Shown here: positions 50,531-59,726 of the stretch, in pieces | How positions within the stretch are numbered: the first letter of the stretch is position 1 | Layout: the number at the start of each line of letters is the position of its first letter | Source of the DNA: Microbacterium halotolerans | Lineage (GTDB): Bacteria; Actinomycetota; Actinomycetes; Actinomycetales; Microbacteriaceae | Direction of reading: 5' to 3' | DNA length: 64,000 nt | NCBI RefSeq assembly: GCF_003569805.1 | Contig: NZ_QVLP01000018.1 | Coordinates: 1-64,000, forward strand | Notes under the pieces: generated by a model | What the model was told of the DNA's origin: nothing | Database searches by the model: none | Seen by the model: the letters and a program-made list of their open reading frames with translations, nothing else | Translations under genes and position numbers: made by a program

Positions 50531-51700
50531 ATGCGGATCCTTCACACCTCCGACTGGCACATCGGGCGCTCATTTCATGGCAGCTCGACGCTTGAGGCGC
50601 TGGTCGAGGTGCTCGAGGCGCTGGTCGAGCGGGTCCGCGAGCTGGACGTCGATGTCGTCATCATGGCCGGCGACGTGTTCGACTCGGCGATGCCCGCGGC
50701 CGGCTGCTATCGCGTGCTGACCGAGGCGCTCACGGGCATCCGGAGCGCGGGCGCGCGCGTCGTCATCACGAGCGGCAATCACGATTCCGCTGCACGGCTG
50801 GGGTTCCAGGCGCCGTTCCTCGGTGAGGCAGGCGTGCACGTCATCACCGAACCGACTTCGATCGGCGAGCCCGTCACAATCGACGACGCGCACGGGCCCG
50901 TGCACTTCTACGGCATTCCGTATCTCGAGCCGGCGCTCGTACGGCACCTGTGGCCGGATGACACGCTGCGCACCCAGGAGCAGGTCATGCGCCACGCGAT
51001 GCGCCTGGTGAACGCCGACCGCGACGAGCGCGGCGGTCGCTCGGTCGCGATCGCGCACTGCTTCGCCGCCGGTGTCGAGGCGACTCCGCAGCTCGAGCGC
51101 GAAGTGCGCCAGAGCCTCACACAGGGGTCGCTCGATGTGGTGCCGCTCGCAGACTTCGCGGGGCCCGACTACGTCGCTCTCGGTCATATCCACGGGCGGG
51201 CGGTGCTGGCCGACGGCATCCGGTACTCCGGCGCACCCCTGCACTACAGCTTCGGTGAGGCCGACAAGCCGCGCGGCGCATGGCTGGTCGACTTCGACGC
51301 CGCAGGCGTCGCCGCGACGGAGTGGGTCGACCTGCCGGTGCCGCGCCGGTTGGTCACGCTGCGCGGCGCGCTCGACGAGCTCCTCGCCGATCCTGCGCAC
51401 GACGCACATCGCGATGACTGGGTCTGCGCCGTGCTCACCGACCGTCTGCCGCAGACCGAACCGATGCGCAGGCTCCGCGAACGGTTCCCGTTCTGCGCCA
51501 CGATCGAGCACCAGCCGGAGCGCGATGAGACGGAGCGCCGTGCGCGCAGCTACCGCGATCGGGTCGGGCGGGGCACGCCTGACCCGCAGATCGTCGACGA
51601 TTTCCTCGACCATGTGCGCGGCGGCGAACGGGCGAGCGATGACGAGAGACGCATCGTGGCCGACGTCGTCTCGCAGCTGCGGGCGGAGTCGAACGCATGA
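50531..51700 (+). CDS. sbcD: Exonuclease SbcCD, nuclease subunit SbcD (Mre11-like)
   Basis: A 389-residue Mre11-family nuclease. Phosphoesterase motifs are in order: HTSDWHIG (near 6), AGDVFDSA (near 45), GNHDSAARLG (near 81), AHCFAAG (near 178) and GHIHG (near 218). With SbcC it forms the ATP-driven complex that processes DNA hairpins and blocked double-strand ends. ATG 50531 starts exactly at the conserved MRILHTSD; earlier in-frame codons are unlikely. It overlaps sbcC by 4 bases (ATGA). Confidence 0.95.
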   Translation: MRILHTSDWHIGRSFHGSSTLEALVEVLEALVERVRELDVDVVIMAGDVFDSAMPAAGCYRVLTEALTGIRSAGARVVITSGNHDSAARLGFQAPFLGEAGVHVITEPTSIGEPVTIDDAHGPVHFYGIPYLEPALVRHLWPDDTLRTQEQVMRHAMRLVNADRDERGGRSVAIAHCFAAGVEATPQLEREVRQSLTQGSLDVVPLADFAGPDYVALGHIHGRAVLADGIRYSGAPLHYSFGEADKPRGAWLVDFDAAGVAATEWVDLPVPRRLVTLRGALDELLADPAHDAHRDDWVCAVLTDRLPQTEPMRRLRERFPFCATIEHQPERDETERRARSYRDRVGRGTPDPQIVDDFLDHVRGGERASDDERRIVADVVSQLRAESNA

Positions 51701-54700
51701 GAATCCGGATGATCGAGATCGAGGGCTTCGGTCCGTTCCGCGACGCGCAGACGGTCGACCTCGACCGCTTCGCCGGCGACGGGATCTTCCTGATCTCGGG
51801 CCGGACCGGGGCGGGGAAGTCGAGCATCCTCGACGCGATCTGCTTCGCGCTCTACGGTTCGACGCCGCGCTACAGCGAAGGTGAGAAGCGTCTGCGCAGC
51901 GACTACTCGGAGGTCGGGGAGCCGTCGCACGTGGTGCTTGAGTTCGAGGTCGGTGATGGCGCGTGGCGCATCGAGCGCAGCCCGGAGTACGAGCGCCCGG
52001 CCAAGCGCGGCGGCGGCACGACGACCGAGCGCGCCAGCGTGCACCTGTTCGAGCACACGGACGACGGCTGGCGTGGCATCGCGAGCAAGGAGCGGCAGGT
52101 CGCCGAGCACATCCGCGAGATCGTCGGCATGAACTCCGACCAGTTCCAGCAGGTGATCCTGCTCGCGCAGGGGCGGTTCGCCCGGTTCCTGCTCGCCAAG
52201 AACGACGAGCGCCGCACACTGCTGCGGTCGCTGTTCGGCACGCGCCGATTCGAGAACTACGAGCAGGCGCTCGACGAACGCCGCCGCGATGCCGAAGCCG
52301 GCGTCGGCGCGCAGACCGCCGACCTGCGTGCCCTGCTCGACCAGGTTGCAGAGCAGGTGGAGCGCGCACTCGCTGTAGAGGATGAGCCGGATGCCGGCGA
52401 CGCGGCTGCGGAAGGCGGGTCGCGGCTCGATGACCTCGACGGTTCGGATCCTGACGGCGAGCAGCGCGGGGACGGAGTCGATGGCGCGGGCCGCGGGGAT
52501 GCCGGTGACGCGTTGGTGCTCGACATGGAGTCCGAAGCCGCCAACGGCGAGGCGCCCAACAGCGACGGCGACCGTGGCGGGGCGGCGGACGCGGATGGCG
52601 CCGATGCTGATGGCGCGACAGGGACCAGAGCACCGGATGAGTCATCGGAGCAGGATGTGCTCGGCCCCGATGACTGGAGCGGGCGGATCGATCTGCTCGA
52701 CCGTGCTGCCGAGCGCGCGGCGGAGCGGCGTGCGGTGCGCGACGCTCATGTCGAGCGGACCAGAGACGTCAGCACGCACGCCGAGCAGGTCGATGACGAA
52801 CGCAGGGTGACGGCCGAGCGGCAGCAGCGGCGCGAGGCGGCGCGCTCGCGCCTGGCGCAGCTCGACGCAGAACGTGGCGACATCGAAGCCGCACGTGCAG
52901 AGCTGGCTGCCGCGCGGCGCGCGGACGGTGTGCGCACCGCGATCGACGCCGTCGCACACGCCGACGCCGAGGAGAAGACCGCGGAAGAGGCGGCGCGTGC
53001 GGCGCGCTCCGAGTGGACGAATGCGCGAGTCGAGGTGCACTCGCGCGAGGGCGGTTCGCCGGACGATGCGCCGGAGCCGGACGAAGCCGATGAGGCGACT
53101 CCCGGAGCGGATGCGGACGAGTCCGTTCTTCCCACCGATGAAGCAGAACCAGAAGTGCTGGATGCCTTCTCGGACGAGCTACGTGGTCGCATCGGAGCGT
53201 GGAATCCGCTGCGCGAACGCGAGAGCGAGCTGGCGCGCGATGCGGCCGACATCGAGGCGAAGCGGGAGGAGCTGAAGGCGCAGGACGCGCAGATCGCCGA
53301 GCTCGAGAAGCGGTTCCTCAGCCTGCCGAATCACATAACCGCGGCACGGGAGAGCCGAGACGCCGCGAACAAGCGCGCGGATCAGGCGGCCGCTGTCGAC
53401 GAGCACATCAGCGCTCTGGAGAGCCAGTTCGCTGCGGCGCGCCAGGCCGATGAGCTGGCGAAGACGTACGCCGCTGCAGATGAGGCGGTCCGCGGCGCGA
53501 AGCAGCGGCTCGATGCCACAGGCAAGGCGGTCGACGAGCTGCACCGCCGCAGGCTCGCCGGATACTCGAGCGAGCTCGCCCAGCAGCTCACCGACGGTGA
53601 ACCGTGCACGGTGTGCGGCTCGACCGAGCATCCGGCCCCAGCCGAGATGGCAGACGACCACGTCACTCCGGAGCAGATCGAACAGGCGGAAGAAGTACGT
53701 TCCGCGGCCTCCGCTGCGCACGAAAGCGCCAACGACGAGCGACAGCGAGCCAGCGCCGCCCTCGCCGACGCGCAGCAGCGCTCCGGCGGTCGCAGCGAGA
53801 CCGAGGTGAACGGCGATCTGCTCGCCGCGCGCGAACGACGCGACGAGGCGCAGACGGCGCAGCGCGAGCGCGACGCCCTCGACGGGCAGATCGCGGAGCT
53901 GGAGCGCGAACGCGAGAGCCTGGGAGAGGAACGCACCACGACCGCCGCTCGTCGCGCGGAGCTCGCCGGCGAGATCGACGCCGCTCAGAAGCGCCTGGCC
54001 GACGACAGCCGCGCCGTCGCGGCGGCTCGGGGGAGCTTCTCATCGGTTGCCGAGCGGATCGGGGCAGCGCAGCGCCTTGCATCCCGTGCCCGCGCGTGCG
54101 CCGCAGCGGTTCGCGACGCCTCACGCGCATCCGGAACCGCCCGAGTCGCCCGCGCGGCACTCGACCGGGCACTCGGCGATGCGGAGTTCGACACGACCGA
54201 GGCCGCCCGCAACGCGATGCGCGACGCCGCGGTTGTGGCCGGTCTCGACAGGCGCGTGCGCGAGGCCGACACCGAGCGTGCGGCCGCGGAGCGCACCCTT
54301 GCCGAACTCGCCGCGTTCGAGCTCCCCGAGGCACCGGTCGACCGTGACGAGACGCAGCGCGCACTCGCCTCCGCCCGCGACGCCTTCACCAGGGCGCTCG
54401 ACGCTCGCAGCGCTGCCGCGCAGCTCGCCGACGCCCTCGCCGACGCGCTCGAACGCGCCCGCACTGCGCATGAGCGGATCGCGGAGAAGGCGGAGACCGC
54501 CGCCGTCATCACCCGCCTCGCCGACACCGTCGCAGGTCGGCCGCCGAACGAGCGCCGCATGAACCTCGAGACGTTCGTGCTCGCCGCCGAGCTCGAAGAG
54601 ATCGTGCAGGCCGCGAACCTGCGGCTCGCCGCGATGAGCAACAACCAGTACACGCTGCGCCACTCGGATGCCAGGGCGTACCGCAACGCCGCCGCTGGTC

Positions 54701-55044
54701 TGGGCATCGAGGTGTTCGACGCGCACACGGGCAGAGCACGCCCGCCGCAGTCCCTCTCGGGAGGCGAGACGTTCCTGGCTTCCCTCGCCCTGGCGCTGGG
54801 TCTGGCCGAGGTCGTCACGAGTCGTGCCGGCGGCATCCGGCTCGACACGCTGTTCATCGACGAGGGCTTCGGCTCGCTCGACGGGGAGACGCTCGAAGTC
54901 GCGATGCGCACCCTCGACGACCTGCGCCAGGGCGGCCGCACCGTCGGCCTGATCAGTCACGTCGAGCAGATGAAGGAGCAGATCCCCGCCCAGCTCCATG
55001 TCGAACAGACCCCGCAGGGATGGAGCGTCGTCCGACAGGAGTGA
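51697..55044 (+). CDS. sbcC: Exonuclease SbcCD, ATPase subunit SbcC (Rad50-like)
   Basis: A 1115-residue SMC-like ATPase. Walker A GRTGAGKSS is near residue 35, the Q-loop in QFQQVILLAQGRFARFLLAK near 150, two long coiled coils (about 170-620 and 650-960), the zinc hook CTVC near 636 between them, the signature SLSGGETF near 1020 and Walker B LFIDEGFGSLD near 1052. Two unusual stretches rich in Asp, Glu, Gly and Ala interrupt the first coiled coil (about 226-328 and 450-490), the first including EGGSRLDDLDGSDPDGE. These are not part of the usual family and may be loops on the arm. Partner of SbcD. Confidence 0.94.
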   Translation: MRIRMIEIEGFGPFRDAQTVDLDRFAGDGIFLISGRTGAGKSSILDAICFALYGSTPRYSEGEKRLRSDYSEVGEPSHVVLEFEVGDGAWRIERSPEYERPAKRGGGTTTERASVHLFEHTDDGWRGIASKERQVAEHIREIVGMNSDQFQQVILLAQGRFARFLLAKNDERRTLLRSLFGTRRFENYEQALDERRRDAEAGVGAQTADLRALLDQVAEQVERALAVEDEPDAGDAAAEGGSRLDDLDGSDPDGEQRGDGVDGAGRGDAGDALVLDMESEAANGEAPNSDGDRGGAADADGADADGATGTRAPDESSEQDVLGPDDWSGRIDLLDRAAERAAERRAVRDAHVERTRDVSTHAEQVDDERRVTAERQQRREAARSRLAQLDAERGDIEAARAELAAARRADGVRTAIDAVAHADAEEKTAEEAARAARSEWTNARVEVHSREGGSPDDAPEPDEADEATPGADADESVLPTDEAEPEVLDAFSDELRGRIGAWNPLRERESELARDAADIEAKREELKAQDAQIAELEKRFLSLPNHITAARESRDAANKRADQAAAVDEHISALESQFAAARQADELAKTYAAADEAVRGAKQRLDATGKAVDELHRRRLAGYSSELAQQLTDGEPCTVCGSTEHPAPAEMADDHVTPEQIEQAEEVRSAASAAHESANDERQRASAALADAQQRSGGRSETEVNGDLLAARERRDEAQTAQRERDALDGQIAELERERESLGEERTTTAARRAELAGEIDAAQKRLADDSRAVAAARGSFSSVAERIGAAQRLASRARACAAAVRDASRASGTARVARAALDRALGDAEFDTTEAARNAMRDAAVVAGLDRRVREADTERAAAERTLAELAAFELPEAPVDRDETQRALASARDAFTRALDARSAAAQLADALADALERARTAHERIAEKAETAAVITRLADTVAGRPPNERRMNLETFVLAAELEEIVQAANLRLAAMSNNQYTLRHSDARAYRNAAAGLGIEVFDAHTGRARPPQSLSGGETFLASLALALGLAEVVTSRAGGIRLDTLFIDEGFGSLDGETLEVAMRTLDDLRQGGRTVGLISHVEQMKEQIPAQLHVEQTPQGWSVVRQE

Positions 55045-55107
55045 CGCACGTCGTCGGGCGCGTGCTGCACGGCGTCGATGCAGAGGCGAACCACGTAGGC
55101 TGAAGGC

Positions 55108-55296
55108 ATGAACTGGGGCACCGTGTGGACCGTCATCGGCGCGATCATCGCCGTCGTCATCGCGTGGTTCGTCGTCAACGCGCTGCTGTCGGTGATGTGG
55201 TTCGCGTTCAAGCTCATCGCCGTGCTCATCGTGGGCGTGATCATCTTCTTCGTGCTGCGCGGCATGGTCTCACGCGGCTCACGCAGTGAGAACTGA
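55108..55296 (+). CDS. Small membrane protein
   Basis: A 62-residue protein of two hydrophobic segments (about 7-27 and 31-50) and a short basic tail (MVSRGSRSEN). Start ATG 55108 with AGGCTGAAGGC upstream. Short proteins of this form follow sbcC-like genes in related actinobacteria as far as I recall, but no function is known. A REP-like palindrome follows it. Confidence 0.6.
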   Translation: MNWGTVWTVIGAIIAVVIAWFVVNALLSVMWFAFKLIAVLIVGVIIFFVLRGMVSRGSRSEN

Positions 55297-55318
55297 TCGG
55301 AAGCGACACGCGGCTCGC

Positions 55319-55384
55319 GAGATGCGCACTTCTTCGACGGAAACCCGTCAGAACCGGCGCATCTCGGCGAAAAGTGCGCATCTC
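55319..55384. repeat. REP-like palindromic element between convergent genes
   Basis: GAGATGCGCACTT (55319-55331) and AAGTGCGCATCTC (55372-55384) are a perfect 13-base inverted repeat. The 40-base interior holds a second hairpin (GACGG-AAAC-CCGTC, 55336-55349) and a third partial arm GCGCATCTC. It lies between the small membrane protein and the response regulator, which converge. It looks like a REP-type element and could also end transcription from both sides. Confidence 0.65.
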
Positions 55385-55413
55385 GGCAGCTGGGCGCAGC
55401 GCGCCCTCACGCG

Positions 55414-56082
55414 TCACACCATGCGGTAGCCGGCGCCGCGCACCGTGACGATGCGATCGGCGCCGAGCTTCTGGCGCAGGTACCCGACGTACACGTCGGC
55501 GACGTTCGAGCCGGGGTCGAAGTCGAACCCCCACACGCGGCTGAGCAGCTGCTCCCTGCTGAGCACCTGGCCCGCATGGCGCACGAGCTCCTCGGCGAGG
55601 GCGAACTCCCGCGCCGAGAGGTCGACGACGGTTCCGCTGTCGAGCCTGGCGCGCCGCGTGCGCACGTCGAGCACGAGATCGCGGTGACGCAGCTCGTGCG
55701 CCGTCGGCATCTGGTCGGCGTCTGCCTGGCGCATGCGCAGCCGGATGCGCGCCATTAGCTCGTCGAACCGGAACGGCTTGCCGAGGTAGTCATCGGCGCC
55801 GCCCTCCAGCCCGGCCACCGTGTCGTTCAGATCGGTGCGCGCGGTCAGCATGATCACGGGCATCGTCGAGCCGGAGCCGCGCAGCTGCTCCAGCACCTCG
55901 AACCCATCGAGCCCCGGCATGTTCACATCGAGCACGAGCAGGTCGAACTCGCCCGTGAGCGCGAATGCGAGCGCCTCCGTGCCGTTGCCCGCCACTCGCG
56001 TCGCGAAACCGGCCGCGCGCAGGCCCTTCTCGATGAATCCCGCGATGCGGGCCTCGTCGTCGGCGATCAGGATCGACGCCAT
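55414..56082 (-). CDS. Two-component response regulator, OmpR family
   Basis: A 222-residue regulator. The receiver domain (1-115) has the acidic pocket ADDE at 7-10, the phosphoacceptor Asp52 in LVLDVNMPG, Thr in LTARTDLND and Lys in LGKPFRF. The OmpR winged helix (125-222) includes VDLSAREFALAEELVRHAG, the recognition helix in SNVADVYVGYLRQKLG and the wing TVRGAGYRMV. ATG 56082 has GAGAAGGAGGACCC upstream. It overlaps the kinase gene by 16 bases. Confidence 0.95.
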   Translation of the reverse strand: MASILIADDEARIAGFIEKGLRAAGFATRVAGNGTEALAFALTGEFDLLVLDVNMPGLDGFEVLEQLRGSGSTMPVIMLTARTDLNDTVAGLEGGADDYLGKPFRFDELMARIRLRMRQADADQMPTAHELRHRDLVLDVRTRRARLDSGTVVDLSAREFALAEELVRHAGQVLSREQLLSRVWGFDFDPGSNVADVYVGYLRQKLGADRIVTVRGAGYRMV

Positions 56083-57539
56083 GGGTCCTCCTTCTCCTCG
56101 TCGGTTGGTGGGACGGGTGCGGTCGGCACATCCGGGGTCTGCAGCGGCAGCGACAGCACGAACACGGCCCCCGTCCCATCGTGCGGGTCGACAACGCGTG
56201 CCGATCCGCCGTGTGCCCTTGCGATCATCTGCACGATGCTCAGCCCGAGCCCGCTGCCCCTGGCGGCCCCCGTGCCGCGGCGGAACCGTTCGAAGATGTG
56301 CGTCTTCTCCTCGTCCGGCACGCCTGCGCCGTGGTCGCGCACCCACACTTCGAGCATGTCGCCGGCGAGGCGGCTGCCGATCACGATCTGCCCGCCGCCG
56401 TGCGTCACCGCGTTCTGCGCGAGCTGCAGCACCGCCTGGGTGATCCGCGACTCGTCGAGAGGCGCCACCACGGCCACACCCGGGCCGGCGCTCACCTGGG
56501 CCCCGTCGATGGCATCTGCCTTGCGCACGATCTGCACCAGCAGCTCGCGGACGTCGGTCGGCTCGGCACGGATCGCCGCCCTCCCGTGCAGGGAAGCGGA
56601 CTCCGACAGGTCCTGCACGAGCGCGTTCATCCGGTCGAGCTCGTCGACGGCCAGCTCCTGGGTCTCGCGCACCTCGTCCGGGTCGTCGGGGTTCAGCAGT
56701 TCGAGGTGCCCGCGCACGATCGTGATGGGCGTGCGCAGCTCGTGGCGCACGTCGCTGAGCAGCTGCCGCTGAGAGTCGAGCGCCTGATCGAGTCTGTCGA
56801 GCATGTCGTTCATCGTGCGGGCCAGCTCGGAGACGTCGTCGCGGCCCTCCACCGGCAGCCGCTCGTCGAGCTCCTGACCCGAGACGCGCTCGGCGGTCTC
56901 CCTCATCTGCCGCAGCGGCCGGAGCAGCCGCCCGGCGGCCAGCGCACCGACCGCGATCACGAGCAGGATCGCGACGGCAGACGCCGCAAGATACGCCCTG
57001 CCGGGCTCGTTGATCTCGGCGAGTTCGGCTTCGAGATCGTAACCCATCACGAACAGCACATCGTCGCTCTGATCGTCGCTGAGCCGGATGGGCGCCGCCA
57101 GATACTGCCACGCCACATCGTCGGCGGCGTAGCGGCCGAGAACCGCATCCGAACCGTTCGCCTCGGCTGTGACGTGGTCGACGAAGCCCGGCTGCGACTC
57201 GAGCTGCACGTCGAGCTGCACGCCAGGCACCAGTACGCCCTTCCCGTTCACGATGCCCAGCACGCCCATGTTGTCGTCCGGCCCGACGCGCTGCACCACC
57301 ACGCGCAGCGCATCGCGCGCTGTGGCGGTCGGATCCTCCTCCACGAAGGAATCGACGAGCACCTGTGCCGCTTCGAGGTTGTTCTGCAGCAGCACATCGG
57401 TCGATGCGAGGATGCGCTGGCGCTCCACGAGGTACACCGCGCCGCCCACGCCGGCGAGCCCGACGGCGACCGCGGCGGCGATCACCGTCATCAGCCGCGT
57501 GCGCACCGACACGACCGGCAGCCGCAGGCGTCGTCTCAT
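56067..57539 (-). CDS. Two-component sensor histidine kinase
   Basis: A 490-residue membrane kinase. Helix 1 is at about 15-37 (TRLMTVIAAAVAVGLAGVGG), an extracellular sensor domain at 38-182, helix 2 at about 183-203, HAMP at 205-255 (RLLRPLRQMRETAERV), HisKA with the phosphorylated His near 268 in SDVRHELRTPITIV, and the ATPase domain with AQNAVTHGG, DHGAGV and GSGLGL. The sensor domain has no family I recognise. It is transcribed before the response regulator. The start at ATG 57539 fits a basic N-terminus (MRRRLRLP). Confidence 0.94.
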   Translation of the reverse strand: MRRRLRLPVVSVRTRLMTVIAAAVAVGLAGVGGAVYLVERQRILASTDVLLQNNLEAAQVLVDSFVEEDPTATARDALRVVVQRVGPDDNMGVLGIVNGKGVLVPGVQLDVQLESQPGFVDHVTAEANGSDAVLGRYAADDVAWQYLAAPIRLSDDQSDDVLFVMGYDLEAELAEINEPGRAYLAASAVAILLVIAVGALAAGRLLRPLRQMRETAERVSGQELDERLPVEGRDDVSELARTMNDMLDRLDQALDSQRQLLSDVRHELRTPITIVRGHLELLNPDDPDEVRETQELAVDELDRMNALVQDLSESASLHGRAAIRAEPTDVRELLVQIVRKADAIDGAQVSAGPGVAVVAPLDESRITQAVLQLAQNAVTHGGGQIVIGSRLAGDMLEVWVRDHGAGVPDEEKTHIFERFRRGTGAARGSGLGLSIVQMIARAHGGSARVVDPHDGTGAVFVLSLPLQTPDVPTAPVPPTDEEKEDPWRRS

Positions 57540-57595
57540 TGCGCTCCTCACCGTTCCAGTATCGTCGCGGGGCGCGCGAATCCGCGTGCGCCGAC

Positions 57596-57618
57596 GGGAA
57601 TATAAGAGCAGTCTCACC
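57596..57618 (+). promoter_or_regulatory. Shared 23-base motif, copy 1 (kinase/phosphotransferase divergent promoter)
   Basis: Core ATATAAGAGC then TCTCACC. It lies between the divergent kinase and phosphotransferase genes. The same motif in the same orientation precedes both secreted-protein genes (58891 and 59584). A likely binding site of the response regulator encoded here (inferred). Confidence 0.55.
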
Positions 57619-57663
57619 ACGCGGAAGTGGCATGCATCGATCGCCGCGTGGTGGAATCACGGC

Positions 57664-58845
57664 ATGGAAGAACCCGATCGGCCCGATGACGAAGAGCTCC
57701 TGTCATCGGCTCTCGGCGTTCCGCGCGACGCGCTGCGTCTGATCAGCAGAGAGCCGCTCGGGTCCGGCACGGTGGCAGGGTTCCGGGTGACTCATACGGA
57801 CGACGAGCAGGCAGATCCGGATGGGCGGGGCAGGAGCGAGGGACATCCGGCCACGTCGATCGCGTACGTCGACACATCCGCAACGGCGGTCGCCCGCGAG
57901 ACGGGGCTCGTGCTCGACGGCGTCGCGCGGGTCTGGATGCACCCGGCGGATCCGCACCTGCCTGCGCTCGTTCCGGCCGCGTTCGGTGAAGCACTCGGCG
58001 TCCTGCTCGCCAGGCTCGGCGTCGAGGCCGTGGGAGCACCCGAATTCGTCGCGTACCGGCCAGGGCGCCGCGCCGTGCTGCGGGTCGACACGGCGGAAGG
58101 GCCCGCGTGGGTGAAGGTCGTCCGTCCTCGTCGCATCGAGCGCATCGTCGAGGCGCATCGGGCTCTGGAAGCCGCCGGCCTGCCGTTGCCTCGTGTGCGG
58201 GGCTGGTCGCAGGAAGGCCTGCTCGTCATCGCGCAGGCTGACGGTGTGCCCGCGCCGCAGGCCGGTTGGGAGCCCGATGCGCTGCTCGACGATGTGGAGA
58301 GGCTGCGCGAGCGGTTCGCTGCGGCGGAGACCGGATGGACGGCACGCACGGGTGTGCCGGAACGCCTCGCCTGGTACGCGGAGCGTGCCGATGACGTGAT
58401 GCCGCAGCTGACAGCACAGATCGCGAGGGTGCGCGCCGCATGCGCGCTCGGGCTGACCGCGCAGCCGGAGCCTCGGCGCACGATCCACGGGGATCTGCAC
58501 ATCGGGCAGCTCTTCCTCGAGCAGGACAGCGCGCGTATCACGGGCATCATCGACGTCGACACGGCGGGCCAGGGCGATCCGGCGGAGGATGCGGGGGCAT
58601 TCTTGTCGCATGCGATCGCCAGCGCACTGCTCACCGTGGACGAACGGGGAGCGCGGCGGATGTGGGCACTCGCCGAGGCAGCGAGCCAGAGGTGGCGCGG
58701 CGAGCGAGTGGACGCCCTGACCGGCATCCACCTGCTCGGTCACGCGCTCGCCGCAGCCACGGCCGGCGACACCTCTCGTGCTCGCGCTCTTCTCGACCAG
58801 GCGGAGGCCGTCTCGGCAGGAGAACCGGTGCGGGAACCGGTGTAA
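57664..58845 (+). CDS. APH/kinase-fold phosphotransferase
   Basis: A 393-residue protein of the aminoglycoside phosphotransferase/choline kinase fold. The catalytic loop IHGDLHIGQLFLE is near 275 and the metal-binding IIDVDTAGQGDPAEDAG near 295, both intact. The N-lobe has a lysine-bearing strand AWVKVV near 150. The substrate is unknown; no known resistance family is recognised. It is encoded next to a two-component system, transcribed away from it, with the shared motif upstream. ATG 57664 has a weak ribosome site. Confidence 0.78.
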   Translation: MEEPDRPDDEELLSSALGVPRDALRLISREPLGSGTVAGFRVTHTDDEQADPDGRGRSEGHPATSIAYVDTSATAVARETGLVLDGVARVWMHPADPHLPALVPAAFGEALGVLLARLGVEAVGAPEFVAYRPGRRAVLRVDTAEGPAWVKVVRPRRIERIVEAHRALEAAGLPLPRVRGWSQEGLLVIAQADGVPAPQAGWEPDALLDDVERLRERFAAAETGWTARTGVPERLAWYAERADDVMPQLTAQIARVRAACALGLTAQPEPRRTIHGDLHIGQLFLEQDSARITGIIDVDTAGQGDPAEDAGAFLSHAIASALLTVDERGARRMWALAEAASQRWRGERVDALTGIHLLGHALAAATAGDTSRARALLDQAEAVSAGEPVREPV

Positions 58846-58890
58846 CCGGCTCGGCGGCGCAGATCCGGCGAAAGGAGCGCTGACTGTGCG

Positions 58891-58913
58891 GCGAACATAA
58901 GAGCTCTCTCATG
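58891..58913 (+). promoter_or_regulatory. Shared 23-base motif, copy 2, with a downstream -10
   Basis: Core ACATAAGAGC then TCTCAT. A -10-like TATGCT lies at 58932-58937, and the -35 position overlaps the end of the motif without a good hexamer, as for an activator-dependent promoter. The first secreted-protein gene starts 20 bases after the -10. Confidence 0.6.
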
Positions 58914-58956
58914 CGGCGAGGTGTCTCGGCTTATGCTCGCGAGTCAGACTGGGCAT

Positions 58957-59388
58957 ATGAGCAGGAAGTGGATCGCATACGGCGTCACGGGCGCGCTCGG
59001 GGTCGCCGTGCTGGGCGGCGGCGCCGTCGCGGCGGCGAACGCGCTCGACCTGCGCACCGCATCCGGTGAGGTCATCGCTGACGGGGCGATCACCGGCGCC
59101 GACGGTGCAAGGCCGGCCGGTGACATCGAATCAGGGTCGGTCGCCCTGACGGCGCCGACGGCGGGGGAGCAGGTCTCGCCGGCGACGCCGAACTCGACGA
59201 GCGGGCAGAGCGTGCAGTCGACGAAGACGCCGGCAGGGCAGGTCTCGGCGGTGTCCTCCCCTGAGGCTTCCCAGACCCAGACCACGGCGCCGCAGCCGCC
59301 CGCAGGATCGGCGCCGTCGCCGGTCGAGCCCGCGTCGCCGGCCACACCCCATTCGCCCGACTCGGTGCAGAGCGCCGACTCCGACTGA
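58957..59388 (+). CDS. Secreted Ser/Pro/Thr-rich protein A
   Basis: A 143-residue exported protein. The N-terminus SRKWIAYGVTGALGVAVLGG is a signal or anchor helix, followed by AANALDLRT and a low-complexity tail rich in Pro, Ser, Thr and Ala. It is a paralogue of the next gene: both share K-K/R-KWIAYGVT, a Gly/Ala helix and DLRT. No known domain. ATG 58957 has no strong ribosome site; an in-frame ATG at 58921 overlaps the predicted promoter. Probably under control of the neighbouring two-component system. Confidence 0.72.
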   Translation: MSRKWIAYGVTGALGVAVLGGGAVAAANALDLRTASGEVIADGAITGADGARPAGDIESGSVALTAPTAGEQVSPATPNSTSGQSVQSTKTPAGQVSAVSSPEASQTQTTAPQPPAGSAPSPVEPASPATPHSPDSVQSADSD

Positions 59389-59726
59389 CGCGCGAACCGA
59401 ATCAGGGCCTCGCTGCGGCGGGGTCCTTTCTCGTGCGGCGTGTGTGCATCAGCGAGCCGGATCGGATGTCGCACGCCGCTCATCCGGGCCATGATCGGCG
59501 CAGCCACGGCGCCGCTGCCGGTTCGCCGGGCGGACGATGCGGCGGGGCGGCGACATCCGCACGATTCGACCGAGGGCGCGCTCGCGAATATAAGGCGCGT
59601 CTCACCGCGGTTTACGAGGCACCTTAGCAGCGGTCGTCAGAGTGGAACCATCGCCGGCGGAACCGGCGCTCGCCCCGCGAACACAGATCGATCGCCGTGC
59701 ACAGCGGCACAGAAGAAGGAGACATC
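59389..59726. other. Gap between the two secreted-protein genes
   Basis: A 338-base stretch with no convincing gene. It contains motif copy 3 and its -10-like hexamer, and then about 95 bases of leader before protein B with the ribosome site GAAGGAG. Nothing else stands out. Confidence 0.6.
59584..59606 (+). promoter_or_regulatory. Shared 23-base motif, copy 3, with a downstream -10
   Basis: Core ATATAAGGCG then TCTCACC. A -10-like TAGCAG starts at 59625. From the G of the AAG (59594) to this hexamer is 31 bases, the same as in copy 2 (58901 to 58932). The gene for secreted protein B follows. Confidence 0.6.
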
